64,000 bases of DNA from Bacillus pumilus (GTDB lineage Bacteria; Bacillota; Bacilli; Bacillales; Bacillaceae). Positions 18,999 through 28,813 of the stretch are shown piece by piece; position 1 is the first letter of the stretch; the number at the start of each line of letters is the position of its first letter. The notes under the pieces were generated by a model. The model did no database searches. It was not told the origin of the DNA and was given only the letters and a program-made list of their open reading frames with translations. The position numbers and the translations under genes are program-made. The stretch spans positions 1-64,000 of the forward strand of contig NZ_NKHG01000112.1 of the NCBI RefSeq assembly GCF_002744245.1. The letters are read 5' to 3'.

Positions 18999-19388
18999 TT
19001 AAAGTCCCGCAATTTCTTCCTTAATTTGTGTTGTAGAGATTCCTTCCGTTCTCTTCAGGTAAACGACTTCACAATGCTCTTTCAAGAAGTCGAATTTCCC
19101 TTCCCAGTCATCTCCCATAACAAATACATCAATGTCATGCTCTTGCACGTCACGGACTTTTTGATCCCAGGTGTTTTCTGGAATGACTTCATCTACATAA
19201 CGAATTGTTTCTAAAATCAGCTTTCTATGCTCGTAGCTATGATAAGCCTTTTTTGATTTTTGTAAATTAAACTCATCTGTAGAGATGGCTACTACTAAGT
19301 AGTCTCCAAGCTGCTTTGCGCGCTCCAGCAGCTTAATGTGCCCCCAGTGTAATAAATCAAATGTACCGTAAGTAATAACTTTCTTCAT
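18999..19388 (-). CDS. tagD: Glycerol-3-phosphate cytidylyltransferase TagD
   Basis: Makes CDP-glycerol from CTP and glycerol-3-phosphate, the donor used by TagB and TagF. 129 residues from ATG 19388, the same length as B. subtilis TagD. The nucleotidyltransferase motifs TYGTFDLLHWGHIKLLERA and RTEGISTTQI are intact. An in-frame ATG at 19397 lies only three bases after AAAGGAG, so the downstream ATG fits better. First gene of tagDEF, divergent from tagAB. Confidence 0.95.
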   Translation of the reverse strand: MKKVITYGTFDLLHWGHIKLLERAKQLGDYLVVAISTDEFNLQKSKKAYHSYEHRKLILETIRYVDEVIPENTWDQKVRDVQEHDIDVFVMGDDWEGKFDFLKEHCEVVYLKRTEGISTTQIKEEIAGL

Positions 19389-19492
19389 TGCAAACATAGA
19401 CTCCTTTCTTCATCCTTATTCGTCTGCTTCAGCAGTAAAGTTTATCCGTAATCCTATTATCTTCGGTCAGTTTTTTCGCTCTTCGGAACCTC

Positions 19493-19521
19493 ATTATATC
19501 ACAGCGCCCATCAAACGTTAA
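19493..19521 (-). promoter_or_regulatory. Promoter of tagDEF
   Basis: Minus strand TTAACG (19516-19521), 17 bases, TATAAT (19493-19498). The -35 is part of a WalR/PhoP-like box (19516-19532). Confidence 0.7.
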
Positions 19522-19532
19522 GCAGATGTAAA
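19516..19532 (+). promoter_or_regulatory. WalR/PhoP-like box on the tagD side
   Basis: CGTTAA-N5-TGTAAA on the plus strand is one mismatch from the WalR consensus TGTWAH-N5-TGTWAH. On the minus strand it reads TTTACA-N5-TTAACG, a PhoP-type direct repeat covering the tagD -35. In B. subtilis both regulators are reported to act on this divergent region. Confidence 0.5.
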
Positions 19533-19641
19533 GACAAACTATTTCCAATTTAATGGGTACAGGAGGGAAAGCCCTAAAAATCAATGTTTTAAGCTTTTAA
19601 GACTATATTAATTTTATAAAATGTCATGAAATTTAAAGGAT

Positions 19642-19658
19642 TGTAAAGTTATTGTTAA
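19642..19658 (+). promoter_or_regulatory. WalR/PhoP-like box on the tagA side
   Basis: TGTAAA-GTTAT-TGTTAA matches the WalR consensus TGTWAH-N5-TGTWAH at every position; the minus strand reads TTAACA-N5-TTTACA, a PhoP-type repeat. It overlaps the candidate tagA -35. Confidence 0.65.
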
Positions 19659-19683
19659 TATTTCATGGAGCAACTGTGATAAA
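19655..19683 (+). promoter_or_regulatory. Candidate promoter of tagAB
   Basis: TTAATA (19655-19660), 17 bases, GATAAA (19678-19683) with an upstream TG making an extended -10. The match is moderate. The remaining bases of 19398-19758 hold the tagD promoter, the two regulator boxes and the leaders of both genes, with no ORF. Confidence 0.4.
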
Positions 19684-19758
19684 ATGATGAGTAGGATAAG
19701 AATGAATTTACAATGAACGATTATAGATAACAAGTTGAAAAAGAAGGAGGTCTAAACA

Positions 19759-20529
19759 ATGCAAACAGAAGTGGTGTCTAACCTTTCTTATGTAAACGGC
19801 GACTTAGATGAATTTATCAGCTATATGAACAAGCATCATATTTCTCAGAAAAGAGGCGCCATGATTGCGACGGTGAATCCCGAGATTGGCTATGCAGTCA
19901 TGAAGGATCACGCTTACCATCAAGTGGTTTCATCTGCAGATTATGTACTTCCTGATGGTGTAGGCGTCGTGTTGATGTCACGCATGACACAAAGTCCGCT
20001 TAAATCAAGAATTGCAGGCTTTGATGTCTTCATGTCTATGCTTGATCTTGCAAACAAGCAGTCTAAAAGAATCTTTTTATATGGTGCGAAAAAAGAAGTA
20101 CTTGAGGCTGTCAAACAACGAATGGATACGGAATATCCAAATGTGGTCATTGCAGGCAGCTGTGACGGCTATCAAGCGGATAAACGTTTTGTCGCGAAAC
20201 AAATTGCACGCTCAAAAGCAGATATGGTGTTCGTTGCTTTAGGTTATCCAAACCAGGAGAATTTTATTTATGAATACCGCCATTTATTCCCGCAAGCTGT
20301 TTGCATCGGTTTAGGCGGAAGCTTCGATGTATTTAGCGGAACGGTAAAGCGTGCACCAAGTTGGATGATCAAGACAAATACGGAATGGCTGTACAGACTG
20401 ATTGTCAATCCGTGGAGATGGAAACGAATGCTGAACATTCCCAAGTACGCCTTTGCCGTGCTGAAAGAAAACAAAGGGAAAAAACGTTACTATCCTGAGC
20501 AAGTAAAGGATCAGACGAAGCAGCTGTGA
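19759..20529 (+). CDS. tagA: N-acetylmannosaminyltransferase TagA
   Basis: Adds ManNAc from UDP-ManNAc to undecaprenyl-PP-GlcNAc, the first committed step of wall teichoic acid synthesis. 256 residues of the WecG/TagA family (GT26): ATVNPEIGYAV, ADYVLPDGVGVV, FLYGAKKEV, VALGYPNQENFIY and GLGGSFDVFSGTVKRAP are all present. Near-ideal ribosome site AAGGAGG. Followed by tagB after 11 bases. Confidence 0.95.
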   Translation: MQTEVVSNLSYVNGDLDEFISYMNKHHISQKRGAMIATVNPEIGYAVMKDHAYHQVVSSADYVLPDGVGVVLMSRMTQSPLKSRIAGFDVFMSMLDLANKQSKRIFLYGAKKEVLEAVKQRMDTEYPNVVIAGSCDGYQADKRFVAKQIARSKADMVFVALGYPNQENFIYEYRHLFPQAVCIGLGGSFDVFSGTVKRAPSWMIKTNTEWLYRLIVNPWRWKRMLNIPKYAFAVLKENKGKKRYYPEQVKDQTKQL

Positions 20530-20540
20530 GAGACTGACAT

Positions 20541-21728
20541 ATGATGAATATACGCTCAATGATCATCTCATGTTATGCAGCTTTTGTTTCTTTCATTGGA
20601 TGGCTAATGAGCGGCGTGAAACCTCGTGAAAACCAGGTGACGCTGCTTGTTTCATTCCAGGAGAATGCAGCTGCTCTCATTGATACTTATCAACAACAGG
20701 CGAATATGACGATGAAGCTGACTGTCCTCTATACGAAGCATGCTTCCGCGATAGAAAAGGACGCGCCTCTTTTGTCATTTCGCTATTTTCATGAAAAAAA
20801 TCCCTTCCATCTCATTCGATGTATTTATACGATGCTGAAAAGCAAGGTCGTCGTAACGGACAATTACTTTCTCATGACAAGTGTGCTAAGAAACAGGCCC
20901 TCTATAACCTGCATTCAAGTATGGCATGCCAATGGCGCTTTGAAAAAGTTCGGTCTTGAAGACGCTTCAAATCTCGATCGGAGTCCACGTGATATTCAAC
21001 GCTTCAAGCGGGTCTATGCGTCTTTCGATTATATCGTCACGGGCTCAGACCATATGCGTGAGATTTTCAAAACATCATTTGGTGTTAATGACGAACGTTT
21101 TTTACCAACAGGTGTGCCGCTCACGGATGTGTACTATGATCAGCGCCTGACTTCCTTTAAGACGGATGATTTCCCAACAGGAAAAAAAATCCTGCTTTAT
21201 GCGCCGACGTATCGAGATTTTGCTATGGACGGTCTTGTTCTGCCCTTTTCAAAAGAGCAATTGCAGACAGAGCTTAGTGGTGACTACATTCTACTCGTCA
21301 AACTTCATCCTGCGGTCAAACATCTAGCGAAAACAGAAACAGATGGTGAGTGGATATTGGATGTGTCCGATCAGCCTCTCTATCCCTTACTCTGTGCTTG
21401 TGATGTCCTGATTACGGATTATTCGTCGATTGTGTTTGAATATGCGCTGCTCCAAAAGCCTGTTTTGTTCTTCACTTATGATCTAGAGATTTATCGAAAG
21501 AAACAGGGCTTAGTCGATCATTATGAAGACATGATTCCTGGAAAGGCTTGCGTGACGCAAGACATGCTCTCGAAGGAGCTTTTGCAGCTAAACGAATCAT
21601 CCAATCAAGACACATTAAAGACCTTTGCTGAGGAATGGAACCAATATTCAAAGGGTCACTCAAGTGAACAGCTTTTATCATTTATTGAACAGCAGCTCTT
21701 ACGTAAAAAACGTCCGGCTTCTCATTAG
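20541..21728 (+). CDS. tagB: Teichoic acid primase TagB
   Basis: Transfers the first glycerol-3-phosphate onto the ManNAc-GlcNAc linkage unit. 395 residues: a hydrophobic N-terminus (membrane association) and a Glyphos_transf domain with IQVWHANGALKKFGLED, TGVPLTDVYY, LYAPTYRDFAM, LVKLHPAV and LITDYSSIVFE. The ribosome site is weak, so translation is probably coupled to tagA. No tagC follows; a bidirectional terminator and lytD come next. Confidence 0.93.
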   Translation: MMNIRSMIISCYAAFVSFIGWLMSGVKPRENQVTLLVSFQENAAALIDTYQQQANMTMKLTVLYTKHASAIEKDAPLLSFRYFHEKNPFHLIRCIYTMLKSKVVVTDNYFLMTSVLRNRPSITCIQVWHANGALKKFGLEDASNLDRSPRDIQRFKRVYASFDYIVTGSDHMREIFKTSFGVNDERFLPTGVPLTDVYYDQRLTSFKTDDFPTGKKILLYAPTYRDFAMDGLVLPFSKEQLQTELSGDYILLVKLHPAVKHLAKTETDGEWILDVSDQPLYPLLCACDVLITDYSSIVFEYALLQKPVLFFTYDLEIYRKKQGLVDHYEDMIPGKACVTQDMLSKELLQLNESSNQDTLKTFAEEWNQYSKGHSSEQLLSFIEQQLLRKKRPASH

Positions 21729-21748
21729 GAAGCACGGACGTTTTTTTA
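21711..21748. terminator. Bidirectional terminator between tagB and lytD
   Basis: Hairpin CGTCCGGCTTC / GAAGCACGGACG (one mismatch) with T7 on the plus strand and T6 on the minus strand. It serves both convergent genes. Confidence 0.9.
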
Positions 21749-24376
21749 TTTGTTATAAACCGGGATATCATAATAGAGCGTATAGTTATCAAGTAAGTTA
21801 TACAAACTATACATACGGGTCACTTGCTTGTAGGCCCATCCAATATCGGTTGCATATTGATGAGCAGCTGCAGCAGACCAGCGCATTTTATAAATGGTAT
21901 CTTGCTTGTAAGCGGCGTTATTGATATAGCTGTTGCCAATGAATTTTGCCCCGCCGATAATGGCTGCCTCTGGCGTGAACCATTGCTGTTCATATGCATA
22001 CTTTGCACCGAGGTAATTCGGATTGCTGTCGTATGCGCCGATGCCATACATATTATAAACTTTCTTTCCATTAAACATCGTACCATTTGCTAAAATCGAA
22101 CTTCCGTTACCAGTTTCGAGTAACGCATGAGAAATCAGATAGATTTCGTTGATATGATACGTTTTCGCTGCTGTGATAAAAGCTTGTCCTTTTCCAGCAA
22201 GAATCCCTTTCCCTGCTAAAATCTTCGAATTGACTTCTGTCGGATTTAGATTCGCAGCTTCAGAGAGTTTGAGAAATTGAAAATAAGATTGAGTGCCCTC
22301 AGCGATATTCGCTGGGTCTACATATTTTAACACCTCTGCTGAGCTCGCATTTCTCCAGCCAAGGTTGATCTTAATCCAGTTTCCTTCTTTCCCAAGCTGT
22401 CTCACTTTTGTTCCTTTATTCAGCTGTGCCACGATGTTGCTTGCAGAGCTTGAATCAGGGGTAGAACGAACATTTAACCCGTCCGTATTCACAGTTGACG
22501 TCGCTGGATCCACATATGTCGCATAAACATAAGCCGCACCATCTGTCTGCGGGGACACCTTCATTTGTTTGTTCACCATCTCATTGACAGTGAGGTTATA
22601 CTTCGTTTGCATCACCATTGGGCCATTTTTGATTTTTGTTGCGGTAGCTGTCCAGCCATATTGGCTTTTCAGAAAAGCAATGGCCGCATTTGCATTTGTT
22701 AACCCTGTGAATTGCTGCGTAATGTTGATTTTATATGCCGGTTTTGTTGTCGTTGTATAAACAGCTGTTTCATTCCGTTTTTTGAAAAATGCCATACCTT
22801 GATCTCGCAATGCAGCAGTCGAAATGACACCTGTTTTGATCTGATATTGACCATAATCGGTTGTACCCGTTTTTTGGATAGCTGCCTTCATTTTTTGTTT
22901 CGTCAAATAGCTAAGTGCTTGATTGAGTTTTGTTTGATTGACCGTCGCCTCTGTTGTGATACGGTACTGCTTGACAGCTTCTGTCAGCGTTTTTGTACTG
23001 CTGGCTACCCCATTTTTCTTCATGATCTCTTGAACCTGCTTGACCTTACTTTGATCATATACAGGTGTTGTCATTAGGCTATATGCTTGGCTGACGGCTT
23101 GTCCTTTACCTGTTGTGATGTTGCTTGTGATTTTTTGTGCCTTTAAGTATGCGGCACCTTTGTTTACTTTTGCTTGGTCAGCTGCTTGATTGACGACGAG
23201 TCGATACGTGCTATCAGATGCCTTGCCCGTTTTCTTCGTTGTCGCTGACACCTTTTTCTTTTGGAAGAAAGCCACCACTTTTTTCGCCTGATCATCTCCT
23301 AAAAGAGCCCCAGTCACTACTTGATACGGCTGTGTAGAAGAGATTTTTTTGGATGTATAGCGCCATTTCTTTTTCTTGAAAAAGGCAACCGTTTTTGCGT
23401 AAGCTGTATCGTTTAATTGATTGACCTTCACGATATAATGTTTCGTTTTCCCTACTCGCTGCACAGTACCAGCAGCACCGGTTTGTTTCTTCATCTGAGC
23501 CGCAGCTGATGCTGCTTGTTTGCTGTCTTTGAAATAGCCTGATTCCATGCTATAGACGTTTTTAACGGCTCCTGCCTTCTGAATCTTCCCGCTAATTTTT
23601 GCTTCTTTTTGCAGTTGGGTAAGAAGTGTCTGGGCTTTAGCTTGGTTAGCTTGTGCAGCTGATGTGACGATGTAATACGGCTTGCCTGCTGTCACCGTTT
23701 GTAGCACTGCTTTTAAACCAGATTCCTTTTGAAAGCCTTGCAGGATGGTACTCGCCTTACTTTGTCCAACAATACCTCCTGAGATCAGCTGATACACGGT
23801 GTCAGCTTTGCTTTCGGTTTGGTATGTACTCGTGACTCCGGCCTGCTTTTGTAATTCCGTTTGAATATTTTTGACTTTCGTTTCAGAATCAATGGCTCCT
23901 GATATGACCTGATACGAAGGTCTGCTTTGATTGATGGCTTCATAGGAGCTATTTAATCCTGATGTTTTCGTCAGCTCCAGCGAGAGCTTTTTCGCCTGAC
24001 TTTCATCGTTGATTGGGTCAGATACGACCTTTTGTAAAGGAAGGCGGTCACCTACTGGAGACACAGTACCGCTCATGCCCAACTCTTTTTTTAATGCAGC
24101 AGCACTTGCATTGGCTGCAGCTTGTGAGTCATATCCTGAGGCAGTGAGCTGATAGGTCGATGTATTTCCTGAGGTTTGATAAGCGGCTGTCCACTTTTTG
24201 TCCTTTTTCAAAGTTTCAACTGCTTTTTTCACTTCTGCTTCTGTTGTAAATACTTTTGAGGTGCTAATCGTATAAATGGATTGATCGACATAGGCGGCTG
24301 CTTGCGCTTCTTTGCCCGTGTGTAATGTCATACCAAAGGCGGCTGCAAGTAACATCATCTTGATGGTTTTTTTCAC
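21746..24376 (-). CDS. lytD: Endo-beta-N-acetylglucosaminidase LytD (CwlG)
   Basis: Major vegetative glucosaminidase that cuts glycan strands during wall turnover and cell separation. About 876 residues: signal peptide (AQAAAY), about eleven tandem SPOR-like repeats of roughly 40-50 residues (about 30-600; recurring patterns such as YQLTASG and YQVISGAI), a bacterial SH3 segment (GLNVRSTPDSSSASNIV, about 650-710) and a C-terminal glucosaminidase domain (about 735-870) with LLETGNGSSILANG and YNMYGIGAYDSNPN. Start GTG 24376 follows an AGAGAGGGACAGG region; the longer frame to 24451 lacks a ribosome site and overlaps the promoter. Layout matches B. subtilis LytD. Confidence 0.94.
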   Translation of the reverse strand: MKKTIKMMLLAAAFGMTLHTGKEAQAAAYVDQSIYTISTSKVFTTEAEVKKAVETLKKDKKWTAAYQTSGNTSTYQLTASGYDSQAAANASAAALKKELGMSGTVSPVGDRLPLQKVVSDPINDESQAKKLSLELTKTSGLNSSYEAINQSRPSYQVISGAIDSETKVKNIQTELQKQAGVTSTYQTESKADTVYQLISGGIVGQSKASTILQGFQKESGLKAVLQTVTAGKPYYIVTSAAQANQAKAQTLLTQLQKEAKISGKIQKAGAVKNVYSMESGYFKDSKQAASAAAQMKKQTGAAGTVQRVGKTKHYIVKVNQLNDTAYAKTVAFFKKKKWRYTSKKISSTQPYQVVTGALLGDDQAKKVVAFFQKKKVSATTKKTGKASDSTYRLVVNQAADQAKVNKGAAYLKAQKITSNITTGKGQAVSQAYSLMTTPVYDQSKVKQVQEIMKKNGVASSTKTLTEAVKQYRITTEATVNQTKLNQALSYLTKQKMKAAIQKTGTTDYGQYQIKTGVISTAALRDQGMAFFKKRNETAVYTTTTKPAYKINITQQFTGLTNANAAIAFLKSQYGWTATATKIKNGPMVMQTKYNLTVNEMVNKQMKVSPQTDGAAYVYATYVDPATSTVNTDGLNVRSTPDSSSASNIVAQLNKGTKVRQLGKEGNWIKINLGWRNASSAEVLKYVDPANIAEGTQSYFQFLKLSEAANLNPTEVNSKILAGKGILAGKGQAFITAAKTYHINEIYLISHALLETGNGSSILANGTMFNGKKVYNMYGIGAYDSNPNYLGAKYAYEQQWFTPEAAIIGGAKFIGNSYINNAAYKQDTIYKMRWSAAAAHQYATDIGWAYKQVTRMYSLYNLLDNYTLYYDIPVYNK

Positions 24377-24423
24377 GTTTCCTGTCCCTCTCTTAACTTT
24401 CGCATAATAGTCTATTAATCTCT

Positions 24424-24449
24424 TTATCGACAAAAACAAGTACTCTTTC
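24424..24449 (-). promoter_or_regulatory. Sigma-D-like promoter of lytD
   Basis: Minus strand GAAA (24446-24449), 14 bases, GTCGATAA (24424-24431), six of eight matches to the sigma-D -10. lytD is sigma-D dependent in B. subtilis. Confidence 0.55.
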
Positions 24450-24502
24450 AAGTTATTTATGCAATGGAAAAATAGAGAACCCCATTGAAGTCCTCTTTTC
24501 CT

Positions 24503-25453
24503 TTATATATGTGACACAATCAGTTCACAAGATCCTTCAATCGAGAAGCTCCCTGTTTCAGCTGGCAGGATAAAATGAGCCCCTTTTCGCAGAGGATATG
24601 TGTTCCCGTCATGCTCTAAAGACCCTTCACCATTGATGACACTGCACAACAAAAACGGATAATCTTGTGAAAGCTCTACTTTTTGATCAATTTCCCATCT
24701 ATACACAGAGAAATATTCTGCTTCTACAAATGTTCGAATGGTCACTCCTCGACGTGTTTCTACTGATTCATCTGTATAACCGTCTACATGAGGAACCGTT
24801 GTGACATCAATGGCCTGCGTGAAGTGAAGTTCACGTTCATTGCCATTTTGGTCTTTTCGTTCATAATCATACACACGATAGGTCGTATCTGAGCTTTGCT
24901 GTGTTTCAAGGACAAGCGTTCCTTCACATAGCGCATGAATGGTACCGCTTGGCACATAATAAAAATCGCCCGGCTTAATTTTCACTCGCCGCAGTAGACC
25001 TTCCCAATCTCCACTATTCATCATGGTCACAAGCTCAGTTCTTGTTCTTGCATTGTGCCCATAAATCATCTCTGCCCCTTCTTTGCAGTCAATGATGTAC
25101 CAGCACTCTGTTTTCCCAAGCTCACCATTCTCATGCCTACCAGCATAATCATCATCTGGATGAACTTGAACGGATAAGTCTTGGTTTGCATCTAAAATTT
25201 TAGTTAAAAGCGGGAAGCGATCGCCTTCTATTCCCCCGAACAATTCCCTGTGATTGTCCCATAGCTCGATCAACGTTTTCCCTTTATAGGGACCATCTTG
25301 CACGACACTTGGTCCGTTTGGATGAGCAGAAATTGCCCAGCATTCTCCCGTTTGATCAGAAGGAATATCATAGCCAAATTGATCCCTTAAGGCTGTACCT
25401 CCCCATATTCTCTCCTTCAATTCAGGCAGTAAAAAAATTGGTGACTGCTTCAT
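24503..25453 (-). CDS. pmi: Mannose-6-phosphate isomerase, class I
   Basis: Zinc enzyme interconverting mannose-6-phosphate and fructose-6-phosphate. 316 residues as in the Bacillus Pmi/YvyI family. Visible motifs: ELKERIWGGTALRDQFGY, the metal-binding LSVQVHPDDDYA and ECWYIID, and GDFYYVPSGTIHALCEGTLV with further metal and active-site residues. It lies downstream of a sugar ABC importer with an exact cre consensus in between, so the importer may feed mannose or a related hexose into this step (inference). Confidence 0.93.
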   Translation of the reverse strand: MKQSPIFLLPELKERIWGGTALRDQFGYDIPSDQTGECWAISAHPNGPSVVQDGPYKGKTLIELWDNHRELFGGIEGDRFPLLTKILDANQDLSVQVHPDDDYAGRHENGELGKTECWYIIDCKEGAEMIYGHNARTRTELVTMMNSGDWEGLLRRVKIKPGDFYYVPSGTIHALCEGTLVLETQQSSDTTYRVYDYERKDQNGNERELHFTQAIDVTTVPHVDGYTDESVETRRGVTIRTFVEAEYFSVYRWEIDQKVELSQDYPFLLCSVINGEGSLEHDGNTYPLRKGAHFILPAETGSFSIEGSCELIVSHI

Positions 25454-25575
25454 TCAGGATGACTCCTCCCTTTGCTACCCTTTGATAATCTTTGCCTAGC
25501 ATGTTGAAAACTAGCAAGTCTCAACTTTTATTATGACGCTATCTAAAGAGAAGTCAATCCTTTCAGTACACCAAA

Positions 25576-25589
25576 TGAAAACGATAACA
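25576..25589 (-). promoter_or_regulatory. cre site upstream of pmi
   Basis: TGAAAACGATAACA fits the CcpA consensus TGWNANCGNTNWCA at every defined position. It lies between the permease stop and the pmi start, about 125 bases from the latter. Confidence 0.65.
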
Positions 25590-25600
25590 CGAAAATCTTT

Positions 25601-26422
25601 TCACCCTTTGACAGAGCCTGCGAGAAGCCCTTTCACAAAGTATTTTCCGAGTAGAATATACACCAAAAGGGTCGGCAGTGCTGCAAGAATAGCTCCTGCC
25701 ATTTGGACGTTCCATTGCACAATTTGACTGCCTGATAGATTTTGCAAGGCGACCATGACCGGCTGATGCTCCGCAGTGGTCATCGTGACCGCAAATAAAA
25801 ACTCATTCCACACATTTGTGAACTGCCAAATGGCGACCACGACAAACCCTGTGATAGAAAGAGGCAGGATCATATGTCTAAAAATCCCGATAAACCCTGC
25901 GCCATCCATTTTGGCCGATTCAATCATTTCATCAGGGATACTCACATAGAAATTGCGGAACATGAGTGTTGTGATCGGAAGACCATATACGACATGGACA
26001 AGCACAAGACCTGGAATCGAGTTATACAAGCCGATTTCACGCAAAAATTGAATGAGTGGAATGAGAATGCTTTGATACGGAATAAACATACCAAACAGCA
26101 TCAACGTAAAAACCACTTCTGACCCTTTAAAACGCCATTTGGATAGCACATAGCCATTCATTGCACCTAATACAGCTGACAAGAAGGTAGCAGGAATGAC
26201 AAGATAAAAAGAATTCATTAAATTAGGCGATAGCTTTTCAAAAGCAATTTGATAGCTTGAAAAATCGAGTGTAGATGGCAGCGACCACATTCGTTCAAGG
26301 GTAACTTCGCCTAATGGCTTTAAGCTTGTGACGAGCATGACATAGACAGGCATGAGAAAAAAGAGACTGCACAGAATAAGCAAAGCATAGAGAACTGGAC
26401 GGACTAACCTTCTTACGGTCAT
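25601..26422 (-). CDS. Sugar ABC transporter permease, MalG type
   Basis: Inner-membrane subunit of a CUT1-family sugar importer. 273 residues with six hydrophobic segments and the cytoplasmic EAA loop [20 protein letters not shown] that docks to the ATPase. Its start overlaps the stop of the upstream permease (ATGA), so the two are co-translated. No ATPase gene is nearby; in Bacillus such importers often use the shared MsmX (known for the family, inferred here). Confidence 0.92.
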   Translation of the reverse strand: MTVRRLVRPVLYALLILCSLFFLMPVYVMLVTSLKPLGEVTLERMWSLPSTLDFSSYQIAFEKLSPNLMNSFYLVIPATFLSAVLGAMNGYVLSKWRFKGSEVVFTLMLFGMFIPYQSILIPLIQFLREIGLYNSIPGLVLVHVVYGLPITTLMFRNFYVSIPDEMIESAKMDGAGFIGIFRHMILPLSITGFVVVAIWQFTNVWNEFLFAVTMTTAEHQPVMVALQNLSGSQIVQWNVQMAGAILAALPTLLVYILLGKYFVKGLLAGSVKG

Positions 26423-27390
26423 GATGAAGCCCCCTTCCGGCTAGACAGGAGATACGGCACGATAAAGACCGCAACAGAAATCAGCATGACGATCGCAATG
26501 GCGGCACCGCCTGCATAGTGGTTTCCTCTAAAGGTCATTTCAAACATATAAACGCCCGGCACATCCGTCACAAAGTTCGCTCCCGGCCCTGTCATCGAGT
26601 AAATCAAATCGAAAATCTTTAAAGAAATATGAGCCATGATAATAATGACACTCGCTGTAATCGGTTTTAAAAGCGGGAAAATGATTTTCCGGTAGATTTG
26701 CCACTCGGTTGCCCCATCCATTCTTGCCGCCTCTCGCACTTCCTCTGGAATTCCTCTAAGACCTGCCAAATACATCGCAAGTGAGAAGCCAGTCATTTGC
26801 CACACAGCTGCTATGACAACTGCAATCATCGCCGCAGGTACACCAAATTCGATTTTCCCCCATACAAATCCAGCTAAAATATTCGTATCCGTGTACCACT
26901 TAGGCTGAATGCCAAGCGTCTTCAAAAATAAATTCACCCCAGTTGACGGATTTAAAATCCATTGCCACACAACACCTGTCACAACGAAGGAAAGAGCCAT
27001 CGGAAAGAAGAATAAATTCCGGAAAAGAGATTCCCCCTTGATCTTCTGATCTAGTAAAATGGCAAGTGCGAGCCCTGAGACAATGACCGCTCCAATAAAG
27101 AATAAAGTAAAAAAGACTGTGTTTCGAAGATCTGACTGAAAGCGGAAATCTTGAAACAGCATGACATAATTGCGAAGTCCTGCGAACGAGAAATCAGGAA
27201 CAAGAGAGGTCCAGTTTGATAATGAAACATAGCCTGTCCAGCCAATAAAGCCGTAAACAAAGATGAATAATAAAACAGCTGACGGAGCTAAAAATAGCAG
27301 TGCAAGCAGCTGATCTCCATTCCATTTTTTCCGAACACGTGTCACTGGTGGCGCTGGTGTTTTTGTGATCGGTGATGTGTCCATGCGCAT
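26419..27390 (-). CDS. Sugar ABC transporter permease, MalF type
   Basis: Partner permease of the same CUT1 importer. 323 residues: a cytoplasmic N-terminus, six membrane segments and the EAA loop [20 protein letters not shown]. It follows the binding-protein gene by 54 bases. ATG 27390 has AAAGGAG upstream. Confidence 0.92.
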   Translation of the reverse strand: MRMDTSPITKTPAPPVTRVRKKWNGDQLLALLFLAPSAVLLFIFVYGFIGWTGYVSLSNWTSLVPDFSFAGLRNYVMLFQDFRFQSDLRNTVFFTLFFIGAVIVSGLALAILLDQKIKGESLFRNLFFFPMALSFVVTGVVWQWILNPSTGVNLFLKTLGIQPKWYTDTNILAGFVWGKIEFGVPAAMIAVVIAAVWQMTGFSLAMYLAGLRGIPEEVREAARMDGATEWQIYRKIIFPLLKPITASVIIIMAHISLKIFDLIYSMTGPGANFVTDVPGVYMFEMTFRGNHYAGGAAIAIVMLISVAVFIVPYLLSSRKGASS

Positions 27391-27444
27391 GAAGCTACAC
27401 TCCTTTTTAAAAAAGAGGCGTGCCTGGTCGCCGCCTCCCTCTCT

Positions 27445-28710
27445 TTATTTCAATGAATCTTTTAAAGCTGAAACAAACTGACGACTGTCTTTTTGTGTCA
27501 CGAAAATATTGACGGCTTGATTTGCTTTCGTCACAAATCCTTCTTCAGCAGCTGAGCCATGTGCGAGGGACGGCGCCAGCTTTGACTCTTTAAAGGCTTT
27601 CATCGCCGATTTTCCGTATTCATCATATTTTGACACATCCGCATCAACACGTGCCGGAATCGATCCTTTCAGCGGATTAAATGCATCCTGTCCCTCCACA
27701 GACCCTAAGACAGATAAGAATTTTTTCACGTTTTCTGGCTGTTTGACACTCTTCGGCAGTCCGAACGTATCGGTAATGACCATAAAGCTTCCCTCAGTTC
27801 CAGGGGTCGCCACGTAACCGAAATCTTTGTTCACTTCTAAGTCCAGATCGTTGACAAAGTATCCCTTCGCCCAGTCGCCCATGACATTCATCGCAGCTTC
27901 CCCTTTTGCCACGAGCTGTGAGGCATCCTGCCAGTTGCGTGAGCTATGATCGGCATTGACGTATTCGAGCATGCGGCCAAAGATGTCTGCCGCTTCCTTC
28001 ACTTTTGCGTCATCCATTTTCAAGTCGCCCGCCCAAAGTTTTTGATAATCATCTGCACCTAATACACCAAGCAAAACACTCTCAAACAAATGAGTCGCTG
28101 CCCAAGGTTCTTTATCTCCAAGCGCAAGTGGCGTAATTCCTTTCTCCTTTAATACATCTGCTGTTTGGAAAAATTCATCAAATGTCGTTGGCGGCTCTAA
28201 ACCTTGATCTTCAAATACCTTTTTGTTAAACCAAAGCACATTGCCTCGGTGAATATTCACTGGAACCGAATAGATTTTCCCATCTTTGCTTACGAGGTCA
28301 ATCAGTGATTCTGGAAATTTATCCTTCCAGCCTTCTTTTTCATAAAGATCATCCAGTGGCTCCATTTTGCCTGCCGCTACCCAGCTCTCATTCAGCTCTG
28401 CCCCGCCATGTACTTGGAAGGTAGCTGGCGGATCATTTCCTTGCATCCGACTAGTGAGGACAGCCTTTGCATTCGTACCCGCACCACCTGCGACGGCTGC
28501 ATTTTCAATTGGAATATCTTTATTTTCCTCTTCAAACAGTTGAATGAGTGCTTTCAGCCCATCTTCCTCACCTGCTCCTGTCCACCACGAGAAGATTTCA
28601 AGCTTTCCCGCTCCGCCTTCTTTTTTTGCATCTGAGTTCGTCGATGAACTGCAAGCGGTGACGATGAGCATACAGAGTGCCAATAAAGTAAAGCCTAATT
28701 TGAACTTCAT
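27445..28710 (-). CDS. Sugar-binding lipoprotein of the ABC importer
   Basis: Extracellular solute-binding protein, 421 residues, with a lipoprotein signal (IVTAC). The sequence strongly recalls glucose/mannose-binding proteins of the GtsA type: IFSWWTGAGEEDGLKAL, AAVAGGAGTNAKAVLTSRMQ, VPVNIHRGNVLWFNKK and NVMGDWAKGYF. That similarity is from memory and fits the neighbouring mannose-6-phosphate isomerase; the exact sugar is not proven. First gene of the importer operon, with a cre consensus in its leader. Confidence 0.9.
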   Translation of the reverse strand: MKFKLGFTLLALCMLIVTACSSSTNSDAKKEGGAGKLEIFSWWTGAGEEDGLKALIQLFEEENKDIPIENAAVAGGAGTNAKAVLTSRMQGNDPPATFQVHGGAELNESWVAAGKMEPLDDLYEKEGWKDKFPESLIDLVSKDGKIYSVPVNIHRGNVLWFNKKVFEDQGLEPPTTFDEFFQTADVLKEKGITPLALGDKEPWAATHLFESVLLGVLGADDYQKLWAGDLKMDDAKVKEAADIFGRMLEYVNADHSSRNWQDASQLVAKGEAAMNVMGDWAKGYFVNDLDLEVNKDFGYVATPGTEGSFMVITDTFGLPKSVKQPENVKKFLSVLGSVEGQDAFNPLKGSIPARVDADVSKYDEYGKSAMKAFKESKLAPSLAHGSAAEEGFVTKANQAVNIFVTQKDSRQFVSALKDSLK

Positions 28711-28732
28711 GATTGATCCCCCATCCCTATTT

Positions 28733-28746
28733 TGTAAGCGTTATCA
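28733..28746 (-). promoter_or_regulatory. cre site upstream of the importer operon
   Basis: TGTAAGCGTTATCA fits TGWNANCGNTNWCA at all defined positions, 23 bases upstream of the binding-protein start. A TATACT hexamer just upstream of it (minus strand) may be the -10, which would place the cre in the transcribed leader. Confidence 0.65.
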
Positions 28747-28813
28747 AAAATAAGTATAACGGCAGGTCATTGCTTTTTTTCAGGTAAACTTCTTCACTTT
28801 TTTATGAAATTCT

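Noticed and set aside
23000-24300. Long repeat structure in lytD considered as DNA repeats
   Set aside because: The periodicity is in the protein (SPOR-like repeats); the DNA copies are diverged and not a CRISPR or tandem array.
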